Below, one piece after another: positions 33,864 to 41,068 of a stretch of 64,000 bases of DNA. The position numbers and the translations under genes were made by a program. Within the stretch, counting starts at the first letter, position 1. The number at the start of each line of letters is the position of its first letter. The notes beneath the pieces are model-generated. The model saw nothing but the letters and a program-made list of their open reading frames with translations. It was not told the origin of the DNA and made no database searches. Source of the DNA: CAZPNX01 sp964588285 (GTDB lineage: Bacteria; Edwardsbacteria; AC1; EtOH8); assembly GCA_964588285.1 (NCBI GenBank), contig CAZPNX010000006.1, positions 1 to 64,000 of the forward strand, read 5' to 3'.

Positions 33864-33897
33864 TTGCGATCAGGATAAGCTTTATAAGAACCGAAAA

Positions 33898-33969
33898 ATG
33901 ACCCTAAATTGCGGAGATGCATTGATAAGTAACGGGATCATCCGGATTATTAAAGACAAAATCGACTGA
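33898..33969 (+). pseudogene. Remnant 3' end of a second GxxExxY gene
   Basis: This 72-nt segment translates as MTLNCGDALISNGIIRIIKD followed by KID and a stop. It lines up with the last 22 residues of the intact GxxExxY protein (NFGEALMKNGIVRIINGKID). Everything upstream of it is missing. The DNA has diverged at many positions from the intact copy, so this is not a recent duplication. The left part of an older cassette appears to have been lost or replaced by the present copy. Confidence 0.8.
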
Positions 33970-33970
33970 A

Positions 33971-33996
33971 CCTTTGTGCCTTCGTGTCTTTGTGAG
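33971..33996 (-). repeat. Right inverted repeat of GxxExxY cassette
   Basis: A 26-bp repeat, CCTTTGTGCCTTCGTGTCTT continuing to TTGTGAG, which is the inverted partner of 33384-33409. It ends 7 nt before the start codon of the phosphorylase gene, so its right end forms that gene's translation initiation region. Confidence 0.75.
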
Positions 33997-34003
33997 ATGA
34001 ACA

Positions 34004-35308
34004 ATGACCCCTTACGAGATAATCTACAAGAAGCGCAACGGCCAAGCTCTGGGTCCGGAGGAGATCGGCTGGTTCGTCTCCGAATACACCTCCGGCCGCA
34101 TTCCCGACTACCAGGCGGCGGCCCTGCTGATGGCCGTGTTCCTCAAGGGCATGGATTTTTCAGAGACCACCGCCTTGGCCTTGGCCATGATGAACTCGGG
34201 CCGGGTGTTTGACCTGTCGGACATACCCGGGATCAAGGTGGACAAGCATTCCACCGGCGGGGTGGGAGACAAGGTCTCCATCATCCTGGCTCCGATAGTG
34301 GCGGCGGCCGGGGTGCCGGTGCCCATGGTCTCGGGACGGGGGCTGGGCCACACCGGGGGAACCCTGGACAAACTGGAGTCCATCCCCGGCTTCCGCACCA
34401 ATCTGTCATTCGACGAGTTCCACCGCATCCTGGCCCGCACCGGCCTGGCCATGATGGGACAGACCGCGGACATGGCTCCGGCCGACAAGAAGCTTTATGC
34501 CCTGCGCGACGTCACCGCCACGGTGGACTGCATTCCGCTGATCTCGGCCAGCATCATGTCCAAAAAACTGGCCGAGGGCGCCGACGGCCTGGTGCTTGAC
34601 GTCAAAACCGGCTCCGGAGCCTTCATGCAAAAGCTGGAAGACTCCATAAAACTGGCCGAAACCATGGTGGCCATCGGCAAAGGGCTGGGCCGCCGGATGC
34701 GGGCGGTGATCACCGACATGAACCAGCCGCTGGGCCAGGCGGTGGGCAACGCATTGGAGATCCAGGAGTGCCTCGAATGCCTCCAGGGTGGCGGTCCCCA
34801 GGATCTGATGGCGGTCACCTACCGGCTGGGGGCGGAGATGTTGGTGATGGGCGAGCGGGCCCGGGACCTGGATTCCGGAGAAAGGGCGCTGAGACAGATC
34901 GTTTCGTCCGGCCAGGGTCTGGAAAAATTTCGGGAAATGGTGTCGGCCCAGGGGGGGGATCCCAGGGTCGTTGATGAGCCGAAAAAAACATTGGCCCAAG
35001 CTAAATATATCCTCGAACTCAAGTCCAGAGCCGACGGTTACGTAAACAACATAGATGTCAGAGAGATAGGAATGGCCGGGGTGGGTTTGGGCTGCGGAAG
35101 GGTGAGGATGGAAGATTCAGTGGATCCGGCGGTGGGTTTCATTTTCCATTGTCGGATAGGCCACCAAGTCATAACCGGGCAGCCGCTGGTTTCAATCTTT
35201 GCCAACGACCAGGCGTTGGGACGGAGGGCCGTTACAAGGCTGGAGGCGGCGATTTCCCTAAGCCAGGAAAGCCCGGCCGTTCCGGAGCTGGTGGTTGCCA
35301 CCGTCTGA
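34004..35308 (+). CDS. Pyrimidine-nucleoside / thymidine phosphorylase
   Basis: 434 aa. It splits thymidine, and uridine in the Pdp branch, with phosphate. The signature SGRGLGHTGGTLDKLESIPG is present, with KHSTGGVGDKVSIILAP, the substrate Lys/Ser region, and the C-terminal PYNP domain (ADGYVNNIDVREIGMAGVGLG). The length fits bacterial Pdp or DeoA. The start overlaps the repeat boundary and there is no clear SD, so the cassette probably replaced the native upstream region. Confidence 0.93.
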   Translation: MTPYEIIYKKRNGQALGPEEIGWFVSEYTSGRIPDYQAAALLMAVFLKGMDFSETTALALAMMNSGRVFDLSDIPGIKVDKHSTGGVGDKVSIILAPIVAAAGVPVPMVSGRGLGHTGGTLDKLESIPGFRTNLSFDEFHRILARTGLAMMGQTADMAPADKKLYALRDVTATVDCIPLISASIMSKKLAEGADGLVLDVKTGSGAFMQKLEDSIKLAETMVAIGKGLGRRMRAVITDMNQPLGQAVGNALEIQECLECLQGGGPQDLMAVTYRLGAEMLVMGERARDLDSGERALRQIVSSGQGLEKFREMVSAQGGDPRVVDEPKKTLAQAKYILELKSRADGYVNNIDVREIGMAGVGLGCGRVRMEDSVDPAVGFIFHCRIGHQVITGQPLVSIFANDQALGRRAVTRLEAAISLSQESPAVPELVVATV

Positions 35309-35311
35309 CCC

Positions 35312-35340
35312 TTGCAAAAGGCCTGCGAAATTGGTATAAT
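35312..35340 (+). promoter_or_regulatory. infC operon promoter
   Basis: -35 TTGCAA (35312-35317) and perfect -10 TATAAT (35335-35340), spacer 17 bp. The predicted start near 35347 gives an unusually long leader of about 308 nt before infC. Confidence 0.75.
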
Positions 35341-35363
35341 ATCTCCAATTGAATAGGAAAAGC

Positions 35364-35497
35364 AGAAGCCATCCGCCCCCCTTGGGGGAAAGCTTCTCAC
35401 CCGGCGGCCCTTGCCATTGGGCAAGCAAATGCCAGCCGAGGTAAAAGGCAGAATATGGCGGGTGGTCGGTTATTTCCGGTCGCCGGCCTTTCTTTTT
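35364..35497 (+). promoter_or_regulatory. infC leader with competing antiterminator and terminator
   Basis: The 346-nt gap before infC holds a 5' hairpin (AGAAGC 35364-35369 with GCTTCT 35392-35397, enclosing CCCCC/GGGGG). A terminator follows: GGTGGTCGG (35461-35469) with CCGGTCGCC (35476-35484; three G-T pairs), then TTTCTTTTT (35489-35497). A competing pairing joins CCGGCGGCC (35401-35409) with GGTCGCCGG (35478-35486; one G-T). The two pairings share 35478-35484 and cannot coexist. This is the logic of the L20-leader attenuators known upstream of infC-rpmI-rplT in Firmicutes. Confidence 0.7.
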
Positions 35498-35654
35498 GCC
35501 TACGAAATACTCGAAAATATTAAGGCGGCATTGTCTTTTCCGGTCATTTAGTGTATTTCGTGGGACTGCGATAAAAATTGATAAAATCCCGCACCCGCGG
35601 CGCTCTTCAACCGTCGGATGCGGCCATAAGTCAAACCGCTAGGGAGGCAAGCCT

Positions 35655-36161
35655 ATCATCAAGGAACACCGTATCAACGACCGCATCCGGGTGCCCGAGG
35701 TTCGGGTCATCGGCCCGGACGGGAGCCAGCTGGGCATCCTGGATATCAAGCAGGCCCTGCGCGCCGCCGAGGACGCGGGCTTGGACCTGGTGGAGATCGC
35801 CCCCGAGGCCAAGCCTCCGGTCTGCAAGATCATCGATTACGGAAAGTTCATCTACGCCCAAGAGAAGAAGCTGAAGGAGTCCCGCAAGAAACAACACCAG
35901 ACCAAGGTCAAGGAGATGCGCTTCGGCCCGCAGATGGCCGAGCACGACTACCAGTTCAAGCTCAACCTGATCAAAGAATTCCTCGCCAAGCGGGACAAGG
36001 TTAAAATCTCCATGCGTTTCCGGGGGCGGCAGATGAACCACATCGACCTCGGGCAGAAGCTGATGGAAAGGTTCGTCAAGGACGTCTCCGAGTTGGCCAC
36101 GGTGGAGCAGCATCCCAGGATGGAGGGACGGATACTGCAAATGCTAATCTCGCCCAAGTAG
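35655..36161 (+). CDS. infC: Translation initiation factor IF-3, AUC start
   Basis: 168 aa. IF-3 blocks subunit joining and proofreads start codons. It shows HRINDRIRVPEVRVIGPDGS, the ...EDAGLDLVEIAPEAKPPVCKI domain, the linker and the C-terminal KRDKVKISMRFRGRQMNH. The conserved N-terminus lies upstream of the first GTG (35691). The only frame start after the in-frame stop at 35640-35642 is ATC at 35655 (or 35658), with AGGGAGG (35641-35647) 7 nt upstream. Non-AUG starts (AUU in E. coli) are a known autoregulatory device of infC. Confidence 0.93.
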   Translation: MIKEHRINDRIRVPEVRVIGPDGSQLGILDIKQALRAAEDAGLDLVEIAPEAKPPVCKIIDYGKFIYAQEKKLKESRKKQHQTKVKEMRFGPQMAEHDYQFKLNLIKEFLAKRDKVKISMRFRGRQMNHIDLGQKLMERFVKDVSELATVEQHPRMEGRILQMLISPK

Positions 36162-36309
36162 CCTGACTCCGGGATTCTGGAAAGGCAACCGATATTTGCC
36201 GGCTGGGCCGGCCACAGATATAAGCGGTGACGGGAGGGCATCTTCGGGAAGAGCTCTTACGACCTGCAATATGACGTTTTCGGCCAGAAAACAATCAAGA
36301 GGAGGTATC

Positions 36310-36507
36310 ATGCCCAAGGTAAAGACCAGCAAGTCGGCCTCCAAGAGGCTGAGGCTGACCGGCACCGGCAAGGTCAGAAGGAACCGGGCCGGCAAGAGCC
36401 ATCTGCTTTCGTGCAAAACGCGGAAGCGCAAGCGCCTGCTGCGCCAGGGGGCGGTGGTGGACGGCGCCAACATCAAGCGGATCAGGCATCTGCTTCCCAA
36501 CGGTTAG
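36310..36507 (+). CDS. rpmI: 50S ribosomal protein L35
   Basis: 65 aa, the standard length. It has MPKVKTSKSASKRLRLTGTG, HLLSCKTRKRKRLLR and the usual C-terminus. AGAGGAGG lies just upstream of the ATG. The 148-nt gap after infC may hold part of the regulatory RNA, but no strong hairpin was seen. Confidence 0.97.
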   Translation: MPKVKTSKSASKRLRLTGTGKVRRNRAGKSHLLSCKTRKRKRLLRQGAVVDGANIKRIRHLLPNG

Positions 36508-36541
36508 GAACGACACATTTTAGGAAAGGAATGATAGAGGT

Positions 36542-36889
36542 ATGTCCAGAGTGACCAGCGCCGTGGCCACCAGGCAGCGCAAAAAGAAGATCTTCCGCAA
36601 GGCCAAGGGTTTCTGGGGAGGCCGCAGCAAGCTCTACCGGATCGCCAAGGAGGCGGTGATGCGGGCCGGCCAGTTTGCCTATCGCGACCGCCGCAACAAG
36701 AAGCGCGACTTTCGCCGGCTGTGGATCGTCAGGATCAACGCCGCCTGCCGGCTGAACGGCATCAGCTACAACGCCTTCATCAGCGGCCTAAAGAAGAACT
36801 CCATCGCCATCGACCGCAAGATGCTGGCCGAGCTGGCGGCCCGGGAGCCCGAGGTGTTCGCCAAGGTGGTGGAGGCGGCCAAGGCTTAA
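36542..36889 (+). CDS. rplT: 50S ribosomal protein L20
   Basis: 115 aa, the standard length. It has the basic RNA-binding N-terminus with RKKKIFRKAKGFWGGRSKLY, then RRNKKRDFRRLWIVRINAA and GISYNAFISGLKK. L20 is the known repressor of the infC-rpmI-rplT operon in several bacteria, which fits the leader structure upstream of infC. Confidence 0.98.
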   Translation: MSRVTSAVATRQRKKKIFRKAKGFWGGRSKLYRIAKEAVMRAGQFAYRDRRNKKRDFRRLWIVRINAACRLNGISYNAFISGLKKNSIAIDRKMLAELAAREPEVFAKVVEAAKA

Positions 36890-36939
36890 TATGCCAGGCA
36901 AGGGGCCGTTCCTGAAGTTCGAAAAGTTCGAGAGGTTTG

Positions 36940-37965
36940 ATGGAAGGTAGGCTGGCAGCGATCGCCGCCGAGGCAAAAAGCGCCATAGCGGCCAGCGGTT
37001 CGCTGGAGGCCCTGGAGGAGCTGCGGGTGCGCTATCTGGGGCGCAAGGGCGAGCTGACCGAGCTTTTGAAGTCGGTCTCCTCCCTGCCCCAGGATAAAAG
37101 GGCCACCTTCGGGGCCGCGGCCAACCGGGCCAAGCATGAGCTCTCGTCCCTGCTGGAGGCTCGGCAGGCGGAGCTGTCGGCCGAATCCGACCTCCGACGG
37201 AGAAAGGCCGAGGCCCTGGACGTCACCCTGCCGGGGCGCCGGGGCTGGATCGGCCGCCGCCACCCGCTGTCGCAATTGATGGACGAGGTGGTGGAGATCT
37301 TCCACGGCCTTGGGTTCTCGGTGGCCGAGGGGCCGGACTGCGAGACCGAGTGGCACAACTTCGAGGCCCTGAACACGCCGCGCGACCATCCGTCCTGGAA
37401 CCTGCAGGATACCTTCTATCTGGAAAAGCCCCCCAATCTCCTGATGAGGACCCACACCTCGCCGGTGCAGATCAGGGTGATGGAGTCCCAGAAGCCCCCG
37501 GTGCGGATCATCGCCCCCGGCCGCTGCTACCGCCGCGACGCCATCGATGCCTCGCACATGCCGGTGTTCCACCAGTGCGAGGGACTGTACGTCGACCGGA
37601 ATGTCTCCTTAGCCGACCTCAAGGCCACCCTGACCTATTTCGCCCGACAGCTGTTGGGCGATAACGTCAAGATACGCTTCCGGCCCCACTTTTTTCCCTT
37701 CACCGAGCCCAGCGTCGAGTATGACTTCTCCTGCGTCTTCTGCCGGGGCCAGGGCTGCCGGGTGTGCAAGCAGTCGGGCTGGCTGGAGATCTCCGGGGCC
37801 GGGATGGTGGATCCCAACGTCTTCAGGAACGTGGGTTACGATCCGGAAGTCTACTCGGGCTACGCCTGGGGCATGGGGCTGGAGCGGGTGGCCATGCTGC
37901 GCTACGGCATAGACGATATCCGGCTGTTCTACCAGGGGGACCTCAGGTTTTTGGAACAGTTCTGA
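36940..37965 (+). CDS. pheS: Phenylalanyl-tRNA synthetase alpha subunit
   Basis: 341 aa. Class II synthetase: an N-terminal coiled coil, then motif 1 region HPLSQLMDEVVEIFHGLGF, motif 2 FRPHFFPFTEPSVEYDF and motif 3 GMGLERVAMLRYGIDDIR. An internal CVFCRGQGCRVCKQSGW is a zinc-type Cys cluster common in many bacterial PheS. I chose ATG 36940 with GAGAGG upstream; an in-frame TTG at 36937 is less likely. Confidence 0.96.
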   Translation: MEGRLAAIAAEAKSAIAASGSLEALEELRVRYLGRKGELTELLKSVSSLPQDKRATFGAAANRAKHELSSLLEARQAELSAESDLRRRKAEALDVTLPGRRGWIGRRHPLSQLMDEVVEIFHGLGFSVAEGPDCETEWHNFEALNTPRDHPSWNLQDTFYLEKPPNLLMRTHTSPVQIRVMESQKPPVRIIAPGRCYRRDAIDASHMPVFHQCEGLYVDRNVSLADLKATLTYFARQLLGDNVKIRFRPHFFPFTEPSVEYDFSCVFCRGQGCRVCKQSGWLEISGAGMVDPNVFRNVGYDPEVYSGYAWGMGLERVAMLRYGIDDIRLFYQGDLRFLEQF

Positions 37966-38107
37966 AGCTTAACCTGGATAAACTAGAACGCGGATTTCGT
38001 TGTTTTTAAGGATTTTCGCAGATTACATTAATGTTCAGTAAACAGGATTACTACTTCATTTGTCATAAAAACATTATTTTAGTAGTGCTGATAACTATCT
38101 TTTTTAT

Positions 38108-40186
38108 ATGAACATCTCCTACAAATGGCTCCGTGAGCTGATCCCCTTCGACCTGGACGTCGCCCAACTGGCCGACCGGCTGACCTACGCCGGGGTGGAG
38201 GTGGAGGCGGTGCAGGAACTGGGGGGGGCCTCGACTCCGCTAGGGGACCGCGATTGGATGCTGGAGCTGGAGGTGACGCCCAACCGGCCGGACTGCCTTT
38301 CCATGCTGGGCATCGCCCGGGAGATCAGGGCCCTGTGCGGCGGTGAGATCAGACAGCCGGACTGCTCGGTTAAGGAAACGGAGGCTGATGTCAACTCGCT
38401 GGCCAAGGTAATCGTGGAGGACAAGGAGGGCTGCCCCCGGTATGTGGCCAGGGTGGTGACCGGGGTCAAGGTGGCCGAGTCGCCGAAATGGCTTAAGGAG
38501 AAGATCGAGAGCGTCGGTCTGCGGCCCGTCAACAACGTGGCCGACATCACCAATCTGGTTCTCTACGAGCTGGGACACCCCCTGCATGCTTTCGACTTGG
38601 ACAAGCTGACGGACAAGACAATCGTGGTACGCAGGGCCAGGGCCGGCGAGGCCATGACTACCCTGGACGGGGTGGAGAGGAAACTGACCCCGGAGCACCT
38701 GGTGATAGCCGACTCGAAAAAGCCGGTGGCCATAGCCGGGATTATGGGCGGGGCCGACAGCGAGATCTCGGATTCCACAAAAAACGTTCTTTTGGAAAGC
38801 GCCTACTTCGAACCAAAACTCATCCGACGCGGCAGCCGGTCGCTGGGCCTGAAATCAGATGCTTCCTACCGGTTCGAGCGCGGGGCCGATCCCCTGGCCC
38901 TGGAGAGGGCGGTGGACCGGGCGGCCAGGCTGATAGCCGAGGTGGCCGGGGGGCAGGTGGCCAAGGGCAGGATCGACGTCTCCGCCAGGAAGTTTCCGGA
39001 GTCATGGCAGGTCGAACTCAGGCCGGAGAGGGTCGAAAAGCTCTTGGGCATACCGGTTCCTGTCGAGAGAATCTTGGAGATACTGAAAGCCCTGGATCTG
39101 AAATCGGAGAGCCGGGATGGAAAGATTGCGACCACCGTTCCCAGCTTCCGCCGCGACCTAGAGCGCGAGGTCGATCTGATCGAGGAGATAGCTCGAATCC
39201 ACGGCTACCACCGGCTGCCGGAGAACCAGGCTCCAACTTGGTCAGTTCCGGCCAGAACCCGGCCCAAGGATAAGAACCTTAAAACCATATCCCAGACCAT
39301 GGCCGGGCTTGGCTTTTCGGAGCACTATGGATTGCCGATGGCCGATCCGATTAAAACAGGCAAACTCCTGCCCGGCGTAGTCACGGTGAAACTGGCCAAT
39401 CCCATGTCCCAAGAACTTTCGGTGCTCCGCCCCAGCCTGCTACCCGGTCTGCTGGAAGCCTTGGTTTTCAACAGGAACAACGGTGCGGCCGACGTCAGGC
39501 TGTTTGAAATCGGGCCGGTCTTTTTGGATAACGGCCAGGCGCCGCCGGTTGAAAAACTCATGCTGGGGGCCGTGGCTATCGGCAGTTTCTCGCCGGTTTG
39601 CTGGGACCGCCAGCAGAGAGGCTACGATTTCTTCGACCTCAAGGGAATGGTGGAATCGCTGATGGATGCCCTAGGGTTGGATGCGGACATAAAGGCGGCG
39701 GCGGAAAACACTCCTTGGTGGCTTTACCCGGGCCGGGCGGCGGCCGTGTTTCTTAAAGAAACAAAATTGGGCTTTCTGGGCGAACTGGAGCCCAAAGCAG
39801 CTCAAGACTGGGACATCGATGGAAGGGCCAACTGTCTGGAGCTGGATCTGTGGCCGGTGTTGGAGGCCATGGCCTCGGGAGGGAAACGCTATGCCGGTCT
39901 GCCCAGGTTCCAGGCGCTGAGGCGGGACCTGGCCCTGATCCTGCCCGAGGCTGTCAGCTACGGGGAAATCAGGCAAAAGACCATCGAGGCCGGCCGGCCG
40001 GAGCTGGAGAGCGCCGAGCCGTTCGACCTTTACCGCGGAGAGCAGACCGGCCCGGGCCGTAAGAGCCTGGCCTTATCATTGCGCTATCGGATGGCAGACC
40101 GGGCAATAGGCGACCAGGAGGTGGGCCGGGCCCAGCAAAGAATCATCGAAGCCCTGAGGAAAAGCTTCGGGGCGGAGATCAGATAA
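38108..40186 (+). CDS. pheT: Phenylalanyl-tRNA synthetase beta subunit, lacking the tRNA-binding OB domain
   Basis: 692 aa, about 100 shorter than the usual 790-810. It reads MNISYKWLRELIPFDLDVAQ, then after EVEAVQELGG goes almost straight to ELEVTPNRPDCLSMLGIARE. The EMAP/OB-fold domain normally inserted here (about residues 40-150) is absent. The B3/B4 editing region, B5 (RRDLEREVDLIEEIARIHGY) and the C-terminal FDX-ACB anticodon-binding domain (ALRRDLALILPEAV) are present. A 142-nt AT-rich gap separates it from pheS, so they may not be tightly coupled. Confidence 0.94.
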   Translation: MNISYKWLRELIPFDLDVAQLADRLTYAGVEVEAVQELGGASTPLGDRDWMLELEVTPNRPDCLSMLGIAREIRALCGGEIRQPDCSVKETEADVNSLAKVIVEDKEGCPRYVARVVTGVKVAESPKWLKEKIESVGLRPVNNVADITNLVLYELGHPLHAFDLDKLTDKTIVVRRARAGEAMTTLDGVERKLTPEHLVIADSKKPVAIAGIMGGADSEISDSTKNVLLESAYFEPKLIRRGSRSLGLKSDASYRFERGADPLALERAVDRAARLIAEVAGGQVAKGRIDVSARKFPESWQVELRPERVEKLLGIPVPVERILEILKALDLKSESRDGKIATTVPSFRRDLEREVDLIEEIARIHGYHRLPENQAPTWSVPARTRPKDKNLKTISQTMAGLGFSEHYGLPMADPIKTGKLLPGVVTVKLANPMSQELSVLRPSLLPGLLEALVFNRNNGAADVRLFEIGPVFLDNGQAPPVEKLMLGAVAIGSFSPVCWDRQQRGYDFFDLKGMVESLMDALGLDADIKAAAENTPWWLYPGRAAAVFLKETKLGFLGELEPKAAQDWDIDGRANCLELDLWPVLEAMASGGKRYAGLPRFQALRRDLALILPEAVSYGEIRQKTIEAGRPELESAEPFDLYRGEQTGPGRKSLALSLRYRMADRAIGDQEVGRAQQRIIEALRKSFGAEIR

Positions 40187-40218
40187 CCCACTACATCAAT
40201 ACATATAGGGACGCGAAG

Positions 40219-40494
40219 ATGACCACCGATCCACTGGCGATGCTCGAGGAAAAGGTCAACAAGGCCCTGGCCGTCATCGGCACCTTGAAATCGGAAAAGG
40301 AACAACTGCAGAAGGAGATACAGCAGCTCAAGCGCGAGAACCGCAGGCTCCAGGATCAGCTGGCGGAGCTTACCAAGGCTTCCCAGCAGGATCGGGACCT
40401 GGCCGAGGAAAACCAGCGCCTGAGCCAGGCCCAGGACGAAGCCAAACGCCGCCTAGCGGACATCGTGGCCAAACTGGAAAAATACCAGGAGTAG
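40219..40494 (+). CDS. Small coiled-coil protein (ZapB-like)
   Basis: 91 aa, almost entirely coiled coil: heptads from VNKALAVIGTLKSEKEQLQK to LADIVAKLEKYQE, with high Glu, Lys, Gln and Leu. It lies directly before zapA, as do ZapB-like septum proteins in many genomes. The similarity is structural only, so ZapB function is inferred from context. Confidence 0.75.
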   Translation: MTTDPLAMLEEKVNKALAVIGTLKSEKEQLQKEIQQLKRENRRLQDQLAELTKASQQDRDLAEENQRLSQAQDEAKRRLADIVAKLEKYQE

Positions 40495-40540
40495 CCGGCC
40501 GGGCGCTGCGGGGCACCATTGTTCAAGAAGCAATAGAGCT

Positions 40541-40810
40541 ATGACACAGGCCAAAACGGGAACCAAGGTCGAGATCTTCGGCACCGAGTACCGGATCAAG
40601 GGCGAGGCCAACGCCGAGTACATTCGGCGGGTGGCCGCTTACGTGGACGGCAAGATGCAACAGCTGGCCCAGGCATCGTCCACGGCATCGGTCTCCAAGC
40701 TGGCGATACTGACCGCCATCAACATCGCCGACGAGCTCTTCCGAGAGCGGGAGGACAGGGAAAAGACGCTGGCCGCCCTGGCCGAACGTCTGAAGCTGGT
40801 CGACGACTAG
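40541..40810 (+). CDS. zapA: Cell division protein ZapA
   Basis: 89 aa. ZapA crosslinks FtsZ filaments at the Z-ring. It has the N-terminal VEIFGTEYRIKGEANAEYIR sheet and the HVDGKM-type segment AAYVDGKMQQLA, then a long C-terminal helix with KLAILTAINIADEL. The order zapA, 6S RNA, rny follows a common bacterial arrangement. Confidence 0.92.
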   Translation: MTQAKTGTKVEIFGTEYRIKGEANAEYIRRVAAYVDGKMQQLAQASSTASVSKLAILTAINIADELFREREDREKTLAALAERLKLVDD

Positions 40811-40817
40811 ATACCCC

Positions 40818-40846
40818 TTGAAATCGGTCCGGCCTGGTGGTATATT
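40818..40846 (+). promoter_or_regulatory. Promoter of 6S RNA
   Basis: -35 TTGAAA (40818-40823) and -10 TATATT (40841-40846), spacer 17 bp. It begins 7 nt after the zapA stop. Confidence 0.7.
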
Positions 40847-40847
40847 T

Positions 40848-41010
40848 GTCTTGAGCAAGCATTCCCTGCAGTGCTCGAAGCTCGCGGACAGTTTTTGAGC
40901 CAACACCTGTTACTAAGGGCCACAACCTTCGGACGTGGTGTGCACGCCCCGCACGGTGCGGGGAAGCCTGAAGCGTTCGAGGCGGCACCACTTTAGAACG
41001 GGTTCAAAAC
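40848..41010 (+). ncRNA. ssrS: 6S RNA
   Basis: About 163 nt between zapA and rny, its usual place in many bacteria. A closing stem pairs GTCTTGAGC (40848-40856) with GTTCAAAAC (41002-41010), 8 of 9 pairs. Inside are the CCCTGCAGTGCTCG region, the TTTTTGAGCCAACACC segment seen in many 6S RNAs, and on the 3' side GCACGGTGCGGGGAAGCC. 6S RNA binds the housekeeping RNA polymerase by mimicking an open promoter. The true start may be near 40853. A GC-rich hairpin (CGCCTG 41014-41019 with CAGGCG 41027-41032) follows and may end it. Confidence 0.85.
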
Positions 41011-41068
41011 GTTCGCCTGCCCGACACAGGCGGGGAATTTTACATATGAGCAGCGGAAGGGAGGCATC

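Noticed and set aside
35578..35874. Open frame MIKSRTRGALQ overlapping the infC start
   Set aside because: It is in a different frame from infC, shows Ser/Arg-rich shadow composition and no SD.
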